Shown: piece after piece, positions 43,249 through 52,662 of the stretch | How positions within the stretch are numbered: position 1 is the first letter of the stretch | Layout: the number at the start of each line of letters is the position of its first letter | Assembly: GCF_014058425.1 (NCBI RefSeq) | Contig: NZ_CP049366.1 | Span: 186,001 to 250,000 of the forward strand | Direction of reading: 5' to 3' | Source of the DNA: Companilactobacillus pabuli | GTDB taxonomy: Bacteria; Bacillota; Bacilli; Lactobacillales; Lactobacillaceae | DNA: 64,000 nucleotides | Translations under genes and position numbers: made by a program | Notes under the pieces: model-generated | Seen by the model: only the letters and a program-made list of their open reading frames with translations | Database searches by the model: none | What the model was told of the DNA's origin: nothing

Positions 43249-44721
43249 ATGGATACATTAGTAATAAATATTTTAAATCTTGAATTAACTTTGGGTGGAC
43301 AAGATATTCTTACTATTCCCAAATTAAGTGTTTATGAAAATGAACGAATCGGTATTATTGGTAAAAATGGGGTTGGAAAAACTTCGTTACTCAAATTAAT
43401 AAGTGGAGAACTTAATGCTGAGAAAGGAAATATTCAAAGAGAAATAGATTTCACATATTATAAGCAATTCGAAGAAAGTAAGCAGATTACTGACACTTTA
43501 GATGGAGAATTGCTTTCTCGTTTTCATATTCCTAAAAGTAATGAGAATGAGTGGAGTGGTGGGGAAGCTTCCAAATATCGTTTAACTCAAGCACTATCTA
43601 ATTATCAATCAGGATTGATACTGGATGAGCCAACGACACATTTAGATGAAAAAAGTATAGATTTGTTGATTGAAGAATTAAAATACTACTATGGAACTTT
43701 GATATTTGTTTCGCATGATCGTTATTTTTTGGACAAGCTTGCTACTAAAATCTGGGAAGTGGCAGATGGAATGGTCACTGAATATGTTGGAAACTATACT
43801 GATTATTTAGCTTTGAAAAAAGCTGATATTGTCCGAAAAAAGCATGAATCTGAAAATTATCAACGAGAGAAACAAAAGTTAGAACAGTCTTTAATAAAAA
43901 AGAAGAGACAAGCAACAAGAATGTCCAAGGTTTCAGCAGAGCGCAAAAAAAGAAATATACGACCTGATCGACTATCTTCTTCCAAACAAAAAGATACGAT
44001 TCAGAAGAATGTCCAAAAAACGGCTAAGGTCATTGAAGGCAAGTTATCTCGATTAAAAGAAGTGCACTCTCCAATCGAAGCTAAGACCATCCATTTTTCT
44101 CTACCAAAAAGCTTAGAATTGCACAACCAATTTCCAATTATGGGAGTTGACCTAGATTTGAAAGCTGGTCAAAATTCTTTATTAAAGAATGCTAACTTTC
44201 AATTTAAAAACGAAGAAAAAATTGCAATTGTTGGTGATAATGGAATTGGGAAGACAACTTTGTTGAATCATATATTTTCTCAAGGAGAGGGCATCGTATT
44301 ATCGCCCAAAGTGCAATTCTCAAAATATTCTCAGCATGATTATAATTTAGATGATACGAGTAATCTATTAAAATTTATTGAGAAGAAAAGTGATTTTTCA
44401 GAAAAAATTATTCGCAGCGTTTTGCACAATTTGGGCTTTAAGCCTGAGCAAATTACGGAATCTGTAAATAATTTAAGTGGTGGCGAGGCTACCAAGGTTG
44501 CTTTGGCATTAGTATTCTTACGTCCTGCCAATGTTTTAATTCTTGACGAGCCGACAAGTTTTATAGATTTGCCAACTATTACGGCCTTGCAAAAATTGAT
44601 AAAAGATTATCCAGGATTAGTAATTTTTACTTCCCATGATCGTTATTTTGTTGAATCTACGGCAACAAAAATTTACGAAATCGAGAATCAAAAATTGAAA
44701 TTAAAAAATAATAGGGACTAA
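43249..44721 (+). CDS. ABC-F ribosomal protection protein, Msr/Vga-like
   Basis: 490 residues behind AAAAGGAGTGG. Two ABC domains without membrane helices: Walker A GKNGVGKTS (near 43) and GDNGIGKTT (near 333), signatures WSGGEASKYRL and LSGGEATKVAL, Walker B LILDEPTTHLD and LILDEPTSFID. The two are joined by a long Lys/Gln/Arg-rich linker with IRPDRLSSSKQKDT, which resembles Msr(A)/Vga linkers and reaches the peptidyl-transferase centre. Predicted to free stalled ribosomes from macrolides, lincosamides, streptogramins or pleuromutilins; spectrum unknown. Confidence 0.85.
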   Translation: MDTLVINILNLELTLGGQDILTIPKLSVYENERIGIIGKNGVGKTSLLKLISGELNAEKGNIQREIDFTYYKQFEESKQITDTLDGELLSRFHIPKSNENEWSGGEASKYRLTQALSNYQSGLILDEPTTHLDEKSIDLLIEELKYYYGTLIFVSHDRYFLDKLATKIWEVADGMVTEYVGNYTDYLALKKADIVRKKHESENYQREKQKLEQSLIKKKRQATRMSKVSAERKKRNIRPDRLSSSKQKDTIQKNVQKTAKVIEGKLSRLKEVHSPIEAKTIHFSLPKSLELHNQFPIMGVDLDLKAGQNSLLKNANFQFKNEEKIAIVGDNGIGKTTLLNHIFSQGEGIVLSPKVQFSKYSQHDYNLDDTSNLLKFIEKKSDFSEKIIRSVLHNLGFKPEQITESVNNLSGGEATKVALALVFLRPANVLILDEPTSFIDLPTITALQKLIKDYPGLVIFTSHDRYFVESTATKIYEIENQKLKLKNNRD

Positions 44722-44723
44722 AG

Positions 44724-44771
44724 AAAACGAGATGATATATTCCAAAATTTGGATTATCATCTCGCTTTTTT
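44724..44771. terminator. Bidirectional terminator, repeated type
   Basis: AAAACGAGATGAT...ATCATCTCGCTTTTTT. Shares the CGAGATGAT stem and an ATTCCAA core with the hairpin at 14459. Confidence 0.8.
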
Positions 44772-44824
44772 ATAAAAAACTGCCAATTTTTGCCCAAAGA
44801 AAAAAGCCACTAAAAAATAGTGGC

Positions 44825-45184
44825 TTAAAAATCGTTTTCATCCTCAATAATATGTTCTTTAGTCTGTTTAAAAATAGTAATAATATGCTGATCACTCAAA
44901 CGATAATGGATGTTACGTCCACGTCTTGCGTTAGAAACAAGATTGAGCTGCTTTAAAATACTCAATTGATGTGAGATGGAAGATTGGCTCATATCAAGGG
45001 TATCCGCAATCTCACCAACGCTTAATGGTGTTTCAGCCAAGGCAAGAATTATTTTTACTCTCGTCATGTCACCGAAGGCTTTGAAAATGTTGACCATCGC
45101 TTCGAGATCGTCGTCATTAGGGATATTTTGTTTTAAATTATGGAGCGCATTTTGGTGCTCTACTTCAAAATTTTGTTCTGGCAT
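44825..45184 (-). CDS. ArsR/SmtB family metal-responsive repressor
   Basis: 119 residues from ATG 45184 (AGAGGACAACTT upstream). The winged helix is complete (VGEIADTLDMSQSSISHQLSILKQLNLVSNARRGRNIHYRL). A late D-x-H-x9-H-xx-E pattern (SDQHIITIFKQTKEHIIEDE) matches the alpha-5 zinc site of CzrA/SmtB proteins; no alpha-3 CxC motif is present. So Zn/Co (perhaps Cd) sensing is likely. Divergent from the metal ATPase it should control. Confidence 0.88.
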   Translation of the reverse strand: MPEQNFEVEHQNALHNLKQNIPNDDDLEAMVNIFKAFGDMTRVKIILALAETPLSVGEIADTLDMSQSSISHQLSILKQLNLVSNARRGRNIHYRLSDQHIITIFKQTKEHIIEDENDF

Positions 45185-45243
45185 AAGTTGTCCTCTTGAT
45201 TGCAATAGGTTGAAATTCATTAGAACCTATTATATTATAATTT

Positions 45244-45267
45244 ATATATGAATGATTGCTCATATAT
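45244..45267. promoter_or_regulatory. ArsR-type operator between repressor and ATPase
   Basis: ATATATGA-N8-TCATATAT inverted repeat, followed by TTCAAATGAACAT. It lies in the divergent promoter region and fits the SmtB/CzrA operator pattern. Confidence 0.8.
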
Positions 45268-45306
45268 TCAAATGAACATGTAAACCTTTTCAAGGAGGAT
45301 AACTCG

Positions 45307-47226
45307 ATGAAATCATACGATGTCCAAGCTGATTACAAAGCAAAAAATAAAGCCAAACGAATAAAAAATGAGTTTAGCAAAGAAACTAAGTTTACCATTA
45401 TTCGTTTGTTAATATCTTTTATCTTACTACTATTAGGCTCAAGTTCGCTCGTAACGAGTCCGATTAATGCTATTTTATTGGTCGCCGCGTACTTAGTCAT
45501 CGGTAGTCGGATTGTTTATAAAGCCATTCGCAATATTTTCCACGGTGAAATTTTTGACGAAAACTTCCTGATGAGTATCGCCACGATCGGTGCCATCATT
45601 TTGGGAGAGTATCCCGAAGCGATTGCCGTCATGTTGTTTTACGAATTGGGAAATGTTTTCGAAGATATTGCTGTCAATCGTTCCAAAAAGTCAATTTCTG
45701 CACTATTAGAAGTTAAACCTAATTTTGCGATGTTAAAAATCGATAATAAAATGAAAAAAGTCGACCCTAAGACGGTTCAAATCGGACAAATTATTGTCGT
45801 TCGTCCTGGAGAAAAAATCCCTTTGGATGGAACAGTCGTTTTGGGTAGCTCATCAGTTGATACGTCAGCTTTAACCGGGGAATCGATGCCTCAAAATATT
45901 CAAGTTGGTGACACGGCCTTGAGTGGATCAATCAACCAGAATGGAACGCTACAAATTAAAGTTACTAAATTTTACAGTGACTCGACCGTTGCTAAGATTT
46001 TGGATTTAGTACAAAACGCCAGCAGTAAAAAGGCCGGTGCCGAGAAATTCATTACTAAATTTGCCAAGGTCTACACACCAATCGTTGTGGCTTTGGCTGT
46101 CATGTTGGCTGTGATTCCACCACTAGTTATGCAGGGAGCTTGGAATACTTGGATTTACCGTTCGTTGATTTTCCTAGTAATTTCTTGTCCATGTGCCTTG
46201 GTTATCTCAGTGCCATTGAGCTTCTTCGGCGGAATCGGTGCCGCATCTAAGCAAGGAATCTTGGTCAAAGGCAGTAATTACCTAGAAGCCTTGAACAAAG
46301 TTGATACCGTCGCTTTTGACAAAACTGGAACTTTAACTCGTGGAAAATTTGCCGTAGTTAAAGTTGCTCCAGTTACTGATATCACTAAAGATCAATTGTT
46401 ACAAATGGCTGCCAGTGTTGAGAAGAATTCAACTCATCCTATCGCTAGTTCGATTCAAAGCGCTTATACAGGTAAGGTTTTACCAATCGAAAACGCCACT
46501 GAATCTGCAGGACATGGTTTGACTGCGGTTGTTGATGATCAAAAAGTTATTGTCGGTAATGCCAAATCAATGCGTGAATCTGGTATCAATTTTGTTGAAT
46601 CAACTGATATTGGAACAATCGTCTATGTGGCAGTCGGTAAAAAGTTCTGGGGTCACATCGTGATTGCGGACGAACTCAAGACTGATGCTCAAAAAGCCAT
46701 TCAATTGTTGCACAACCGTGGTATCAAGCAAACGGTCATGTTGACAGGGGATAATGAAAAAGTCGGCCACTCGATTGCTAAGAAGCTCAAGATGAGTGGA
46801 GTTTATACTAATTTATTACCAGAAAATAAGGTTTCAATCGTTAATAAACTGTTGAAGAAGTCCCACCAAACAAATCATAAAGTAGCTTTCGTTGGTGATG
46901 GGATCAATGATACGCCAGTCCTAGCAACAGCCGACATCGGTTTTGCCATGGGCGGATTAGGATCAGATGCGGCCGTTGAAGCTGCAGATATTGTCATCAT
47001 GGGCGATGAACCATCCAAAGTCGCTAGAGCAATGAAAATTGCCAAACGCACCCGTCAAATCGTCATCCAAAATATCTCCTTTGCATTAATAATTAAGGTT
47101 CTCTTCTTATTAATGGGAGCTTTGGGTATGGTGGACATGTGGCAAGCTGTTTTTGCCGACGTTGGTGTTACTTTGATTGCCGTATTGAATGCCATTCGTC
47201 TACAATTAATAAATTTCGATAAGTAA
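45307..47226 (+). CDS. Heavy-metal P1B-type ATPase (Zn/Cd/Co efflux)
   Basis: 639 residues from ATG 45307 (AAGGAGGATAACTCG). No N-terminal CxxC metal domain; instead a short Lys-rich tail. Eight helices with the CPC motif (SCPCALVIS, Cys294/Cys296), phosphorylation site DKTGTLT (Asp338), HP-type STHPIASS, and GDGINDTPVLATADIGFAMG. The CPC-helix and C-terminal helix suit ZntA/CadA-like export. The divergent ArsR protein with an alpha-5 type site points to zinc or cadmium. Confidence 0.92.
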   Translation: MKSYDVQADYKAKNKAKRIKNEFSKETKFTIIRLLISFILLLLGSSSLVTSPINAILLVAAYLVIGSRIVYKAIRNIFHGEIFDENFLMSIATIGAIILGEYPEAIAVMLFYELGNVFEDIAVNRSKKSISALLEVKPNFAMLKIDNKMKKVDPKTVQIGQIIVVRPGEKIPLDGTVVLGSSSVDTSALTGESMPQNIQVGDTALSGSINQNGTLQIKVTKFYSDSTVAKILDLVQNASSKKAGAEKFITKFAKVYTPIVVALAVMLAVIPPLVMQGAWNTWIYRSLIFLVISCPCALVISVPLSFFGGIGAASKQGILVKGSNYLEALNKVDTVAFDKTGTLTRGKFAVVKVAPVTDITKDQLLQMAASVEKNSTHPIASSIQSAYTGKVLPIENATESAGHGLTAVVDDQKVIVGNAKSMRESGINFVESTDIGTIVYVAVGKKFWGHIVIADELKTDAQKAIQLLHNRGIKQTVMLTGDNEKVGHSIAKKLKMSGVYTNLLPENKVSIVNKLLKKSHQTNHKVAFVGDGINDTPVLATADIGFAMGGLGSDAAVEAADIVIMGDEPSKVARAMKIAKRTRQIVIQNISFALIIKVLFLLMGALGMVDMWQAVFADVGVTLIAVLNAIRLQLINFDK

Positions 47227-47230
47227 GATA

Positions 47231-47268
47231 AAAAATTGATTCCACTTCATTGCGGAATCAGTTTTTAT
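47231..47268. terminator. Terminator after the metal ATPase
   Basis: TTGATTCCAC-TTCATT-GCGGAATCAG then TTTTT; A run on the other side serves the convergent gene. Confidence 0.75.
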
Positions 47269-47279
47269 TTCTTTAAATT

Positions 47280-47543
47280 CTAAAAAATTGTTGGATAGTC
47301 TGATGTATAGTACTTATCTAAAAACTCGGATAGCTGTAACAAAGGCATTGGTGCTTGAAACTTGTTCTTCAAAATATAGTTACAAATAAATGAATTTAAG
47401 TTTGTCACAACTAGATCGTCAGAGACTCCTTTATTTAATTGATCTATTGAATGATCAAGTGTTTCCTTTAAAATGATATTTCCAGAAATCACAATATTTT
47501 GTTCAGTATTTTTTATTTCTTCTATCAAATGTCCCTTAGTCAT
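47280..47543 (-). CDS. Small helical protein, bacteriocin-immunity-like
   Basis: 87 residues if started at ATG 47543 (GGGAG eight bases upstream); a GTG at 47594 would add 17 residues. Soluble and all-helical, with a charged first half and an end in LLQLSEFLDKYYTSDYPTIF. Size and composition resemble the four-helix EntA/PedB immunity family, but no diagnostic motif is present and no bacteriocin gene is visible nearby. Immunity proteins without a bacteriocin are common in lactobacilli. Confidence 0.4.
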   Translation of the reverse strand: MTKGHLIEEIKNTEQNIVISGNIILKETLDHSIDQLNKGVSDDLVVTNLNSFICNYILKNKFQAPMPLLQLSEFLDKYYTSDYPTIF

Positions 47544-47692
47544 TAGTAGCTCTCCCAACATTTTATGCGTATTATTAGGCCGTTCAAAATCCACCTAACG
47601 ATTTCAATATAGGGTCACACAATAAGAGGGACAAGCTATTCATCTAAGCAAAGAATGTCTTAGTAGATAGGACATGAATATATAGCACAGTG

Positions 47693-47740
47693 AAAAGAAT
47701 GAACAGACAGTCGTTATAACGATTATCTGTTCATTCTTTT
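47693..47740. terminator. Long perfect hairpin terminator
   Basis: AAAAGAATGAACAGA (47693-47707) pairs perfectly with TCTGTTCATTCTTTT (47726-47740), with an inner palindrome TCGTTATAACGA. It overlaps the last codons of the XRE gene. Confidence 0.85.
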
Positions 47741-48355
47741 GTTAATCGTATCAATTACTCGAAAAAATATTAAATAAACAGAAATACATAAAAGAAAATT
47801 TAAAATAGTAGAACCAAAGAAGAAACCCGATATTCGATAAATACTAAATTTACTATTAATGTGAACCATGAGAATAAACATAAATTCGTTTAAAATTACC
47901 AAGCTAACAAGCATAATTACCAAGAGTGCCTTTGTTTTGGATGAATTTCTCTTTCTCCAATAGGGATAATCAAACAGGTAATATAACAAACAAGTAATTA
48001 ATCCCAAAGATGTTATGTGATATGGGAGTTTGAATAATCCTAAAAATTGAAAATAGCCAAGTACAGTGAAGACCATTAAAAAAATATAGATAAATAAATC
48101 CTTCCACTTTTGAAGATTGCTCTTTGCGATACTTGTCTGATAATAATCAATAGTAGTATTACTATCTTTTAAAAGGTAATCCAAAGAAATATCAAACAAA
48201 TCACTTATCTCAATCAGTGTTGAAATATCTGGAAAGCTCCGGTCGTTTTCCCAACCCGAAACAGTTTTTCGTGAAACATGTAGCCGATCACCAAATTGTT
48301 GCTGAGTCATTTTTTGATTCTTTCGGCATCGCTTAATTTTTTCTGATAATTTCAT
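47723..48355 (-). CDS. XRE-type regulator with membrane C-terminal domain
   Basis: 210 residues. The N-terminal 65 residues are a Cro/CI-type HTH (MTQQQFGDRLHVSRKTVSGWENDRSFPDISTLIEISDLF); the rest has four to five hydrophobic helices. HTH-plus-membrane regulators of this type are frequent in lactobacilli and often sense envelope or peptide signals. Its nearest neighbour is the immunity-like gene; a link is possible but unproven. Confidence 0.85.
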   Translation of the reverse strand: MKLSEKIKRCRKNQKMTQQQFGDRLHVSRKTVSGWENDRSFPDISTLIEISDLFDISLDYLLKDSNTTIDYYQTSIAKSNLQKWKDLFIYIFLMVFTVLGYFQFLGLFKLPYHITSLGLITCLLYYLFDYPYWRKRNSSKTKALLVIMLVSLVILNEFMFILMVHINSKFSIYRISGFFFGSTILNFLLCISVYLIFFRVIDTINKRMNR

Positions 48356-48513
48356 AGTAAAGGTTTCTCCTTACATTGAATTACAAAAGAGTAATACACA
48401 GAGTAAGCATATGAAAGATAAGTTGTTTCAGCAATAAAAAAATGCAAAAAATAAAAAAGACGATTATCCATCCTATGACCGAAATCATAGAGTTTCTATC
48501 ATCTTTTAATAAA

Positions 48514-48677
48514 AGTGTATATCTTTGTAATTGCTTTCGAGCATTTTGCGAACGGTATCACGACAATCAAAAAAGCTAACCACAAAGGTTAGCTACCACA
48601 AAAATCTATTCCATCTGATGTTGAAGTCATGGGACCGCAATTCCCATGGCTTCTTTTTGTTTGCAAAGGTATTATAT
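48514..48677 (+). repeat. Direct repeat copy 1: structured 164-bp element
   Basis: About 93% identical to 52584-52748, differing by about ten substitutions and one indel. It contains AGCTAACC/GGTTAGCT (loop bases differ between copies, stem does not) and a terminator-like GAAG-CATGGGA...TCCCATG-CTTC with T run. In one frame it encodes YIFVIAFEHFANGITTIKK. The rest of the 48356-48713 gap holds nothing else convincing. Confidence 0.8.
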
Positions 48678-48713
48678 ACAATTTTTTTTAGACTTATCAA
48701 TCAATCCAAATAC

Positions 48714-49619
48714 TTAAATATTATTAACAGAAAGCTGTTTACTACGTGATTTAACAAAATCAGTAAAACTCTTAATAGCCGGTTGATTCTCAACTTGTTT
48801 TAAAGTTGCCATATAGAGTATACGTTGCCAATTAGGATAAGAAATAGGAATAATCTTAACTGGCAAAGTCTGCAAAATCGACATATTAGGAACGATAGCA
48901 ATACCAAAATTATTCGCTACTAGTCCAGCAATGGCCTGATCTTCTTCAACTGCGTAAGCGCTGATTGGTTGACCACCGCAGTCATCAAATAATTTCTTGA
49001 TAATTGGATACAGACCACTATTTTTAGCAAAAGTAACTTGCGGATAATTCAAAGTTTCAGCCAAATCAATGCTGGAATGATTAGCTAAGGGATGATTGAC
49101 TGGGGTAATGCAAACCATTGTCTGTTCGGCGACTGGGAAGAAATCCAAATCGGGATAATTGTCCATTTTGGAACAGAAGGCCACGTCGTATTTTTTATCA
49201 CGCAAACCATTCAAGATATCCGGGGATAAACCGGTGTCGGTGTTGAATTGGAAATCGATAGTTTGGTTGTCGCTGCTATGCAAAAAATTCTGCGCCATAT
49301 CGGGAACCCACTTGATACTGAGCGTTCGTAATGAAGCTAGGCGGATAATTGTTTTCTGCTTGTTGAAACTCTTAGCAGTAGCGATGCTTTTATCCAGTGA
49401 ATTCAATGTCGATTCAACGCTATTGGCAAAAACACGACCAGCTGGGGTTAAAGTTACATTACGTCCTTGATGACTAAAGAGTTCTAAATTGAGTTCTTTT
49501 TCCAATGAATGGATGGCTTTGGTCAAACTCGGTTAGGTAATATGCAAAGTTTTAGCAGTCTGGGTGTAATTTTGCGTTCTTGATAAGGCTACGAAATATC
49601 TTAAATGATCTAAGTTCAT
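48714..49619 (-). pseudogene. LysR family regulator with a nonsense codon
   Basis: The frame from ATG 49619 reads MNLDHLRYFVALSRTQNY, TQTAKTLHIT, then TAA (49533-49535), then PSLTKAIHSLEKELNLELF. The stop sits where LysR proteins have Gln in the recognition helix (TQPSLTKAI), so CAA changed to TAA. The remaining 270 residues, including the effector domain, are intact. It is divergent from the shikimate-type operon at 49754, which it would have activated. A downstream start would lack half of the DNA-binding domain. Confidence 0.85.
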
Positions 49620-49753
49620 CTAACCCCTTCTCTCTATAGTCAATATACCAAAACCGATAACTTTTAGCTATGAATCATCAAGTATAAAAGCTATTGGACG
49701 CCTCCAAATGAAACGATTACATTGAAGTTATAGAGCAATAAGGGGGAATTTTT

Positions 49754-50599
49754 ATGACGAAGGAACATCCAATTACCATCAGTTCTTGGACTTTGGGTGA
49801 TAAATGTAGCTTCGAGGATCGTTGTAAAGCTGCCAGTCAAGCCGGTTATGATGGGATTGGTTTGCGAGCTGAAACTTATGTCGATGCCTTAAATGAAGGT
49901 TTATCTGATCAAGATATTTTGGACATGTTGGCGAAATATCATCTCAGATGCACCGAGGTTGAATACATCGTCCAATGGTGTGAAGAGCCACGGTCATATG
50001 AACAAAAATATAAAGAACAAATGTGTTTCCATATGTGCAAATTGTTTGGCGTTAAGCATATCAACACTGGCTTGTTGGAAAATTATTCAGTTGATTACAC
50101 GGCCAAAAAATTACAAGCATTGGCCAGTCGTGCGGGTGATTTGATCATCGCTTTGGAACCAATGCCATACAGTGGTTTAACTAATTTTGATAAAACTTGG
50201 AAGATTATCCAAAAAGCTAACTGCGACAACGTTTATATGCTATTGGATATGTGGCACTGGGTCAGAAGTAATCAATCTTATGATATGTTGACGAAGGAAC
50301 AAGCTAAGAAAGTTATTTCGATTCAATTAGATGATGCCTACGCTAGACCTTACGTTAAATCGGTTTTACGTGATGAATCAATGCATGATCGTTTGGCTCC
50401 GGGAACTGGTGAATTGGATACTGTCGGCTTTGTCAAAATGATCAAGAATGCTGGTGTTGATCCTAAAGTTATCGGTGTGGAAGTCATTTCTGATAATTAT
50501 ATGGCTAAAGGAATCGACTTCGTGGCTGATTATACTTACAAGAATACCGTGAAGGTTTTGCAAGCAGCTTGGCCAGAAATTTTGCAAGAGAATAAGTGA
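49754..50599 (+). CDS. TIM-barrel sugar isomerase / dehydroshikimate dehydratase-like protein
   Basis: 281 residues behind AAGGGGGAATTTTT. An AP-endonuclease-2/xylose-isomerase-like barrel: SSWTLGDKCSFEDRCKAASQAGYDGIGLR at the start, metal-site residues in CTEVEYI, IALEPMPYSG, LLDMWHWVRS, IQLDDA and IGVEVIS. Next to a shikimate/quinate dehydrogenase, a 3-dehydroshikimate dehydratase role (AsbF/QuiC-type) is plausible; a plain epimerase is the alternative. Confidence 0.75.
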   Translation: MTKEHPITISSWTLGDKCSFEDRCKAASQAGYDGIGLRAETYVDALNEGLSDQDILDMLAKYHLRCTEVEYIVQWCEEPRSYEQKYKEQMCFHMCKLFGVKHINTGLLENYSVDYTAKKLQALASRAGDLIIALEPMPYSGLTNFDKTWKIIQKANCDNVYMLLDMWHWVRSNQSYDMLTKEQAKKVISIQLDDAYARPYVKSVLRDESMHDRLAPGTGELDTVGFVKMIKNAGVDPKVIGVEVISDNYMAKGIDFVADYTYKNTVKVLQAAWPEILQENK

Positions 50600-50614
50600 T
50601 TTGGGGGCAGAAAA

Positions 50615-51454
50615 ATGAGTGATAGTTGGTTAGGTTTAAACGATAAAGTTGTTGTTATTACTGGTGCCGTTGGTGGCATGGGTACGAAATTTTGTGAGGA
50701 ATTTGCTAAGCAAGGTTCAAAAATTGTTTTAGTCGATTTGCTTAAAGATAAGATTGAGAAGTATGCACAAGAATTAACTGACAAGTATCATGTCGAAACT
50801 TTGCCAGTAACTTGTGACACAACTAATGAAGAACAAGTCGATGCAGCCGTAAAAGCCGTCGTTGATAAATTTGGTCGTGTTGATGTGTTAGTTAATACAG
50901 CTGCTATTTTGAGATTTTCACCACTTGAGGACTTGCGTCTGGATGAATGGAAGACAGCTCTAAACGTCAATATCACCGGTTACTTCTTGATGTCACAGCG
51001 TTTTGGAAAAGTCATGATCAAACAAAAGCATGGTACTTTAGTTCACATTTCAACTGTCGCATCACATTCACCAGAAACTTACAGTGGTGCTTACAGTACA
51101 ACTAAAGCTGCCGTTGATATGATGTCCAAACAAATGGCTGCTGAATGGGGTCAATTCGGTGTTCGTAGTAATTGTGTTCTCCCATGTTTGGTTAAAACTC
51201 CTTTGTCAGCCAACTTCTACAGTGATCCTAAAGTCGAAGATGGTCGTAAGAAGTTAGTTGCTAGTCGTCGTATCGGAACCCTAGATGATATTGCCAATAC
51301 CGTTCTATTTATGAGTAGTGACCGTTCTGATTACACTAACGGTGGTGAAGTAACTGTCGATGGTGGTATCGGAATCATGATGTCAGATCAAATTCCAAAG
51401 CCAGGTGGTCGTCGTCAATACGCTATCGATCATCATCAACCTGCTAAGAAATAG
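50615..51454 (+). CDS. SDR family oxidoreductase
   Basis: 279 residues, 15 nt after the preceding gene. VVVITGAVGGMGTKFCEEFAKQG is the classical nucleotide-binding TGxxxGxG motif, VNTAA the structural NNAG variant, HISTVAS the catalytic Ser and YSTTKAA the Tyr-x3-Lys; the C-terminal NGGEVTVDGGIGI is typical. In this operon it probably reduces or oxidises a ring hydroxyl of a shikimate- or quinate-like compound. Confidence 0.85.
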   Translation: MSDSWLGLNDKVVVITGAVGGMGTKFCEEFAKQGSKIVLVDLLKDKIEKYAQELTDKYHVETLPVTCDTTNEEQVDAAVKAVVDKFGRVDVLVNTAAILRFSPLEDLRLDEWKTALNVNITGYFLMSQRFGKVMIKQKHGTLVHISTVASHSPETYSGAYSTTKAAVDMMSKQMAAEWGQFGVRSNCVLPCLVKTPLSANFYSDPKVEDGRKKLVASRRIGTLDDIANTVLFMSSDRSDYTNGGEVTVDGGIGIMMSDQIPKPGGRRQYAIDHHQPAKK

Positions 51455-51466
51455 GGGGATATCATT

Positions 51467-52333
51467 ATGGAAAGACATATTTCAGGAACTACTGGTTTAT
51501 TCACTTTGTTAGGTTCGCCAGTTGGTCATTCAGGTTCTCCAGCTATGTTTAATTACAGTTTTAAGAAACAAGGCTTGGATTATGCCTATTTGGCTTTTGA
51601 CGTGAAAAAAGAGGACATGCCTAGAGCTATTGATGCGTTGAAGTTATTCAAAGTTCGTGGCAGTAACGTTACCATGCCTTGCAAAACTGTTGCTGCTAGT
51701 TTAGTCGATGAGTTATCGCCAGCTGCTAAAATTATCGGAGCTGTTAACGTTATTGTGAATGATAATGGCAAATTAACCGGCCACATTACTGATGGAATCG
51801 GTTTTGTGCGTAATTTGAAAGAGCATGGTGTCGACATTGCCAATAAGAAATTAGTCGTCCTCGGTTCTGGTGGAGCAGCTACAGCCATTGAAGTTCAATC
51901 AGCTTTAGATGGAGCAGCAGAAATTACTATCTTCAATAAAAAAGATGAATTTTACCAACGTGCTGAGCAAACTAAGCAAAAGATTCAACAAGCTAAACCT
52001 GAGGTCAAAGTTCAAGTTTGCGATTTAGCTGATCAAAACAAATTGAAAGCAGAAATTGCTCGAGCTGATATTTTAGTCAATGCGACAATAGTTGGGATGA
52101 AACCCTTAGACGGAAAATCCCTAGTCGATAAGTCGTTCTTACGTCCCGATTTAGTCGTAGCGGATACAGTTTACAATCCTTTGAAGACTAAACTGATTAC
52201 TGACGCAGAAAGTATCGGTTGTACCACAGCACCAGGTAAAGGGATGTTGTTGTGGCAAGGAGCTGCTGCTTATAAATTATTCACGGGTAAAGATATGCCA
52301 ACTGCGGAGTATCAAGCTTATGAAAAAAATTAG
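51467..52333 (+). CDS. Shikimate/quinate dehydrogenase, AroE-like
   Basis: 288 residues, 12 nt after the SDR gene. LLGSPVGHSGSPAMFNYSF is the shikimate-binding motif (SxS), SNVTMPCKTVAA holds the catalytic Lys (N-x-T-x-P-xK), LGSGGAATAIEVQSA is the NAD(P) loop, and VADTVYNPLKTKL and GKGMLLWQGAAAYKLF close the fold. Its place in a LysR-linked catabolic operon suggests a degradative rather than biosynthetic role. Confidence 0.9.
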   Translation: MERHISGTTGLFTLLGSPVGHSGSPAMFNYSFKKQGLDYAYLAFDVKKEDMPRAIDALKLFKVRGSNVTMPCKTVAASLVDELSPAAKIIGAVNVIVNDNGKLTGHITDGIGFVRNLKEHGVDIANKKLVVLGSGGAATAIEVQSALDGAAEITIFNKKDEFYQRAEQTKQKIQQAKPEVKVQVCDLADQNKLKAEIARADILVNATIVGMKPLDGKSLVDKSFLRPDLVVADTVYNPLKTKLITDAESIGCTTAPGKGMLLWQGAAAYKLFTGKDMPTAEYQAYEKN

Positions 52334-52348
52334 CTCAAAAGTAATTGA

Positions 52349-52387
52349 AAAAAACTGATTCCACAAATATTATGGAGTCAGTTTTTT
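52349..52387 (+). terminator. Terminator after the shikimate-type operon
   Basis: AACTGATTCCA...TGGAGTCAGTTTTTT hairpin. Confidence 0.85.
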
Positions 52388-52450
52388 GTATAAATATATA
52401 AATTAGGAAATCTATCAGAAATTAAATATACTAACTGTATAGTCATGCAC

Positions 52451-52662
52451 TCTTGGGTAGCTCCCAAGTTGGCTTAGTCAGAATGTTGAGTAGAGCAGTA
52501 CCCCTCGTTTATTCCAGAAGATGGAGGTATCTGCTATGTCAATCGGAAAAGTTTGGAGTGTGTGTGGTGCAAACCGCTTTTGTAGCGTATATCTTTGCAA
52601 TTGCTTTCGAGCATTTTGCAAACGGTATCGCGACAATCAAAAAAGCTAACCGAGAAGGTTAG
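52451..52662 (+). ncRNA. Structured transcript with a small ORF, possible type I toxin remnant
   Basis: A hairpin CTTGGG-TAGCT-CCCAAG (52451-52467) is followed by AGCAGTACC...GGTATCTGCT, which buries the ribosome site GGAGG (52523-52527). ATG 52536 opens a 37-codon Cys-rich frame. GTG 52567 (GGAG eight bases upstream) opens a 31-codon frame, VQTAFVAYIFAIAFEHFANG then IATIKKANREG: one hydrophobic helix plus basic tail, as in holin-like type I toxins. Removing one base near 52553 would join the strong start to the second frame. The link to toxin-antitoxin systems is inference. Confidence 0.4.

Noticed and set aside
44732-44956. 74-codon plus-strand frame after the ABC-F gene
   Set aside because: It runs through a terminator and antisense to the ArsR gene; no ribosome site.
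48356-48513. 35-codon hydrophobic minus-strand frame (MISVIGWIIVFFIFC...) between the XRE and LysR genes
   Set aside because: No ribosome site and strong AT bias can produce such frames by chance; kept out of the feature list.
48531-48749. Plus-strand frames of 72 and 87 codons inside the two 165-bp repeats (MLSSIL.. and MQLLSSIL..)
   Set aside because: The indel between copies breaks the shared frame, and neither has a ribosome site; RNA structure explains the conservation better.
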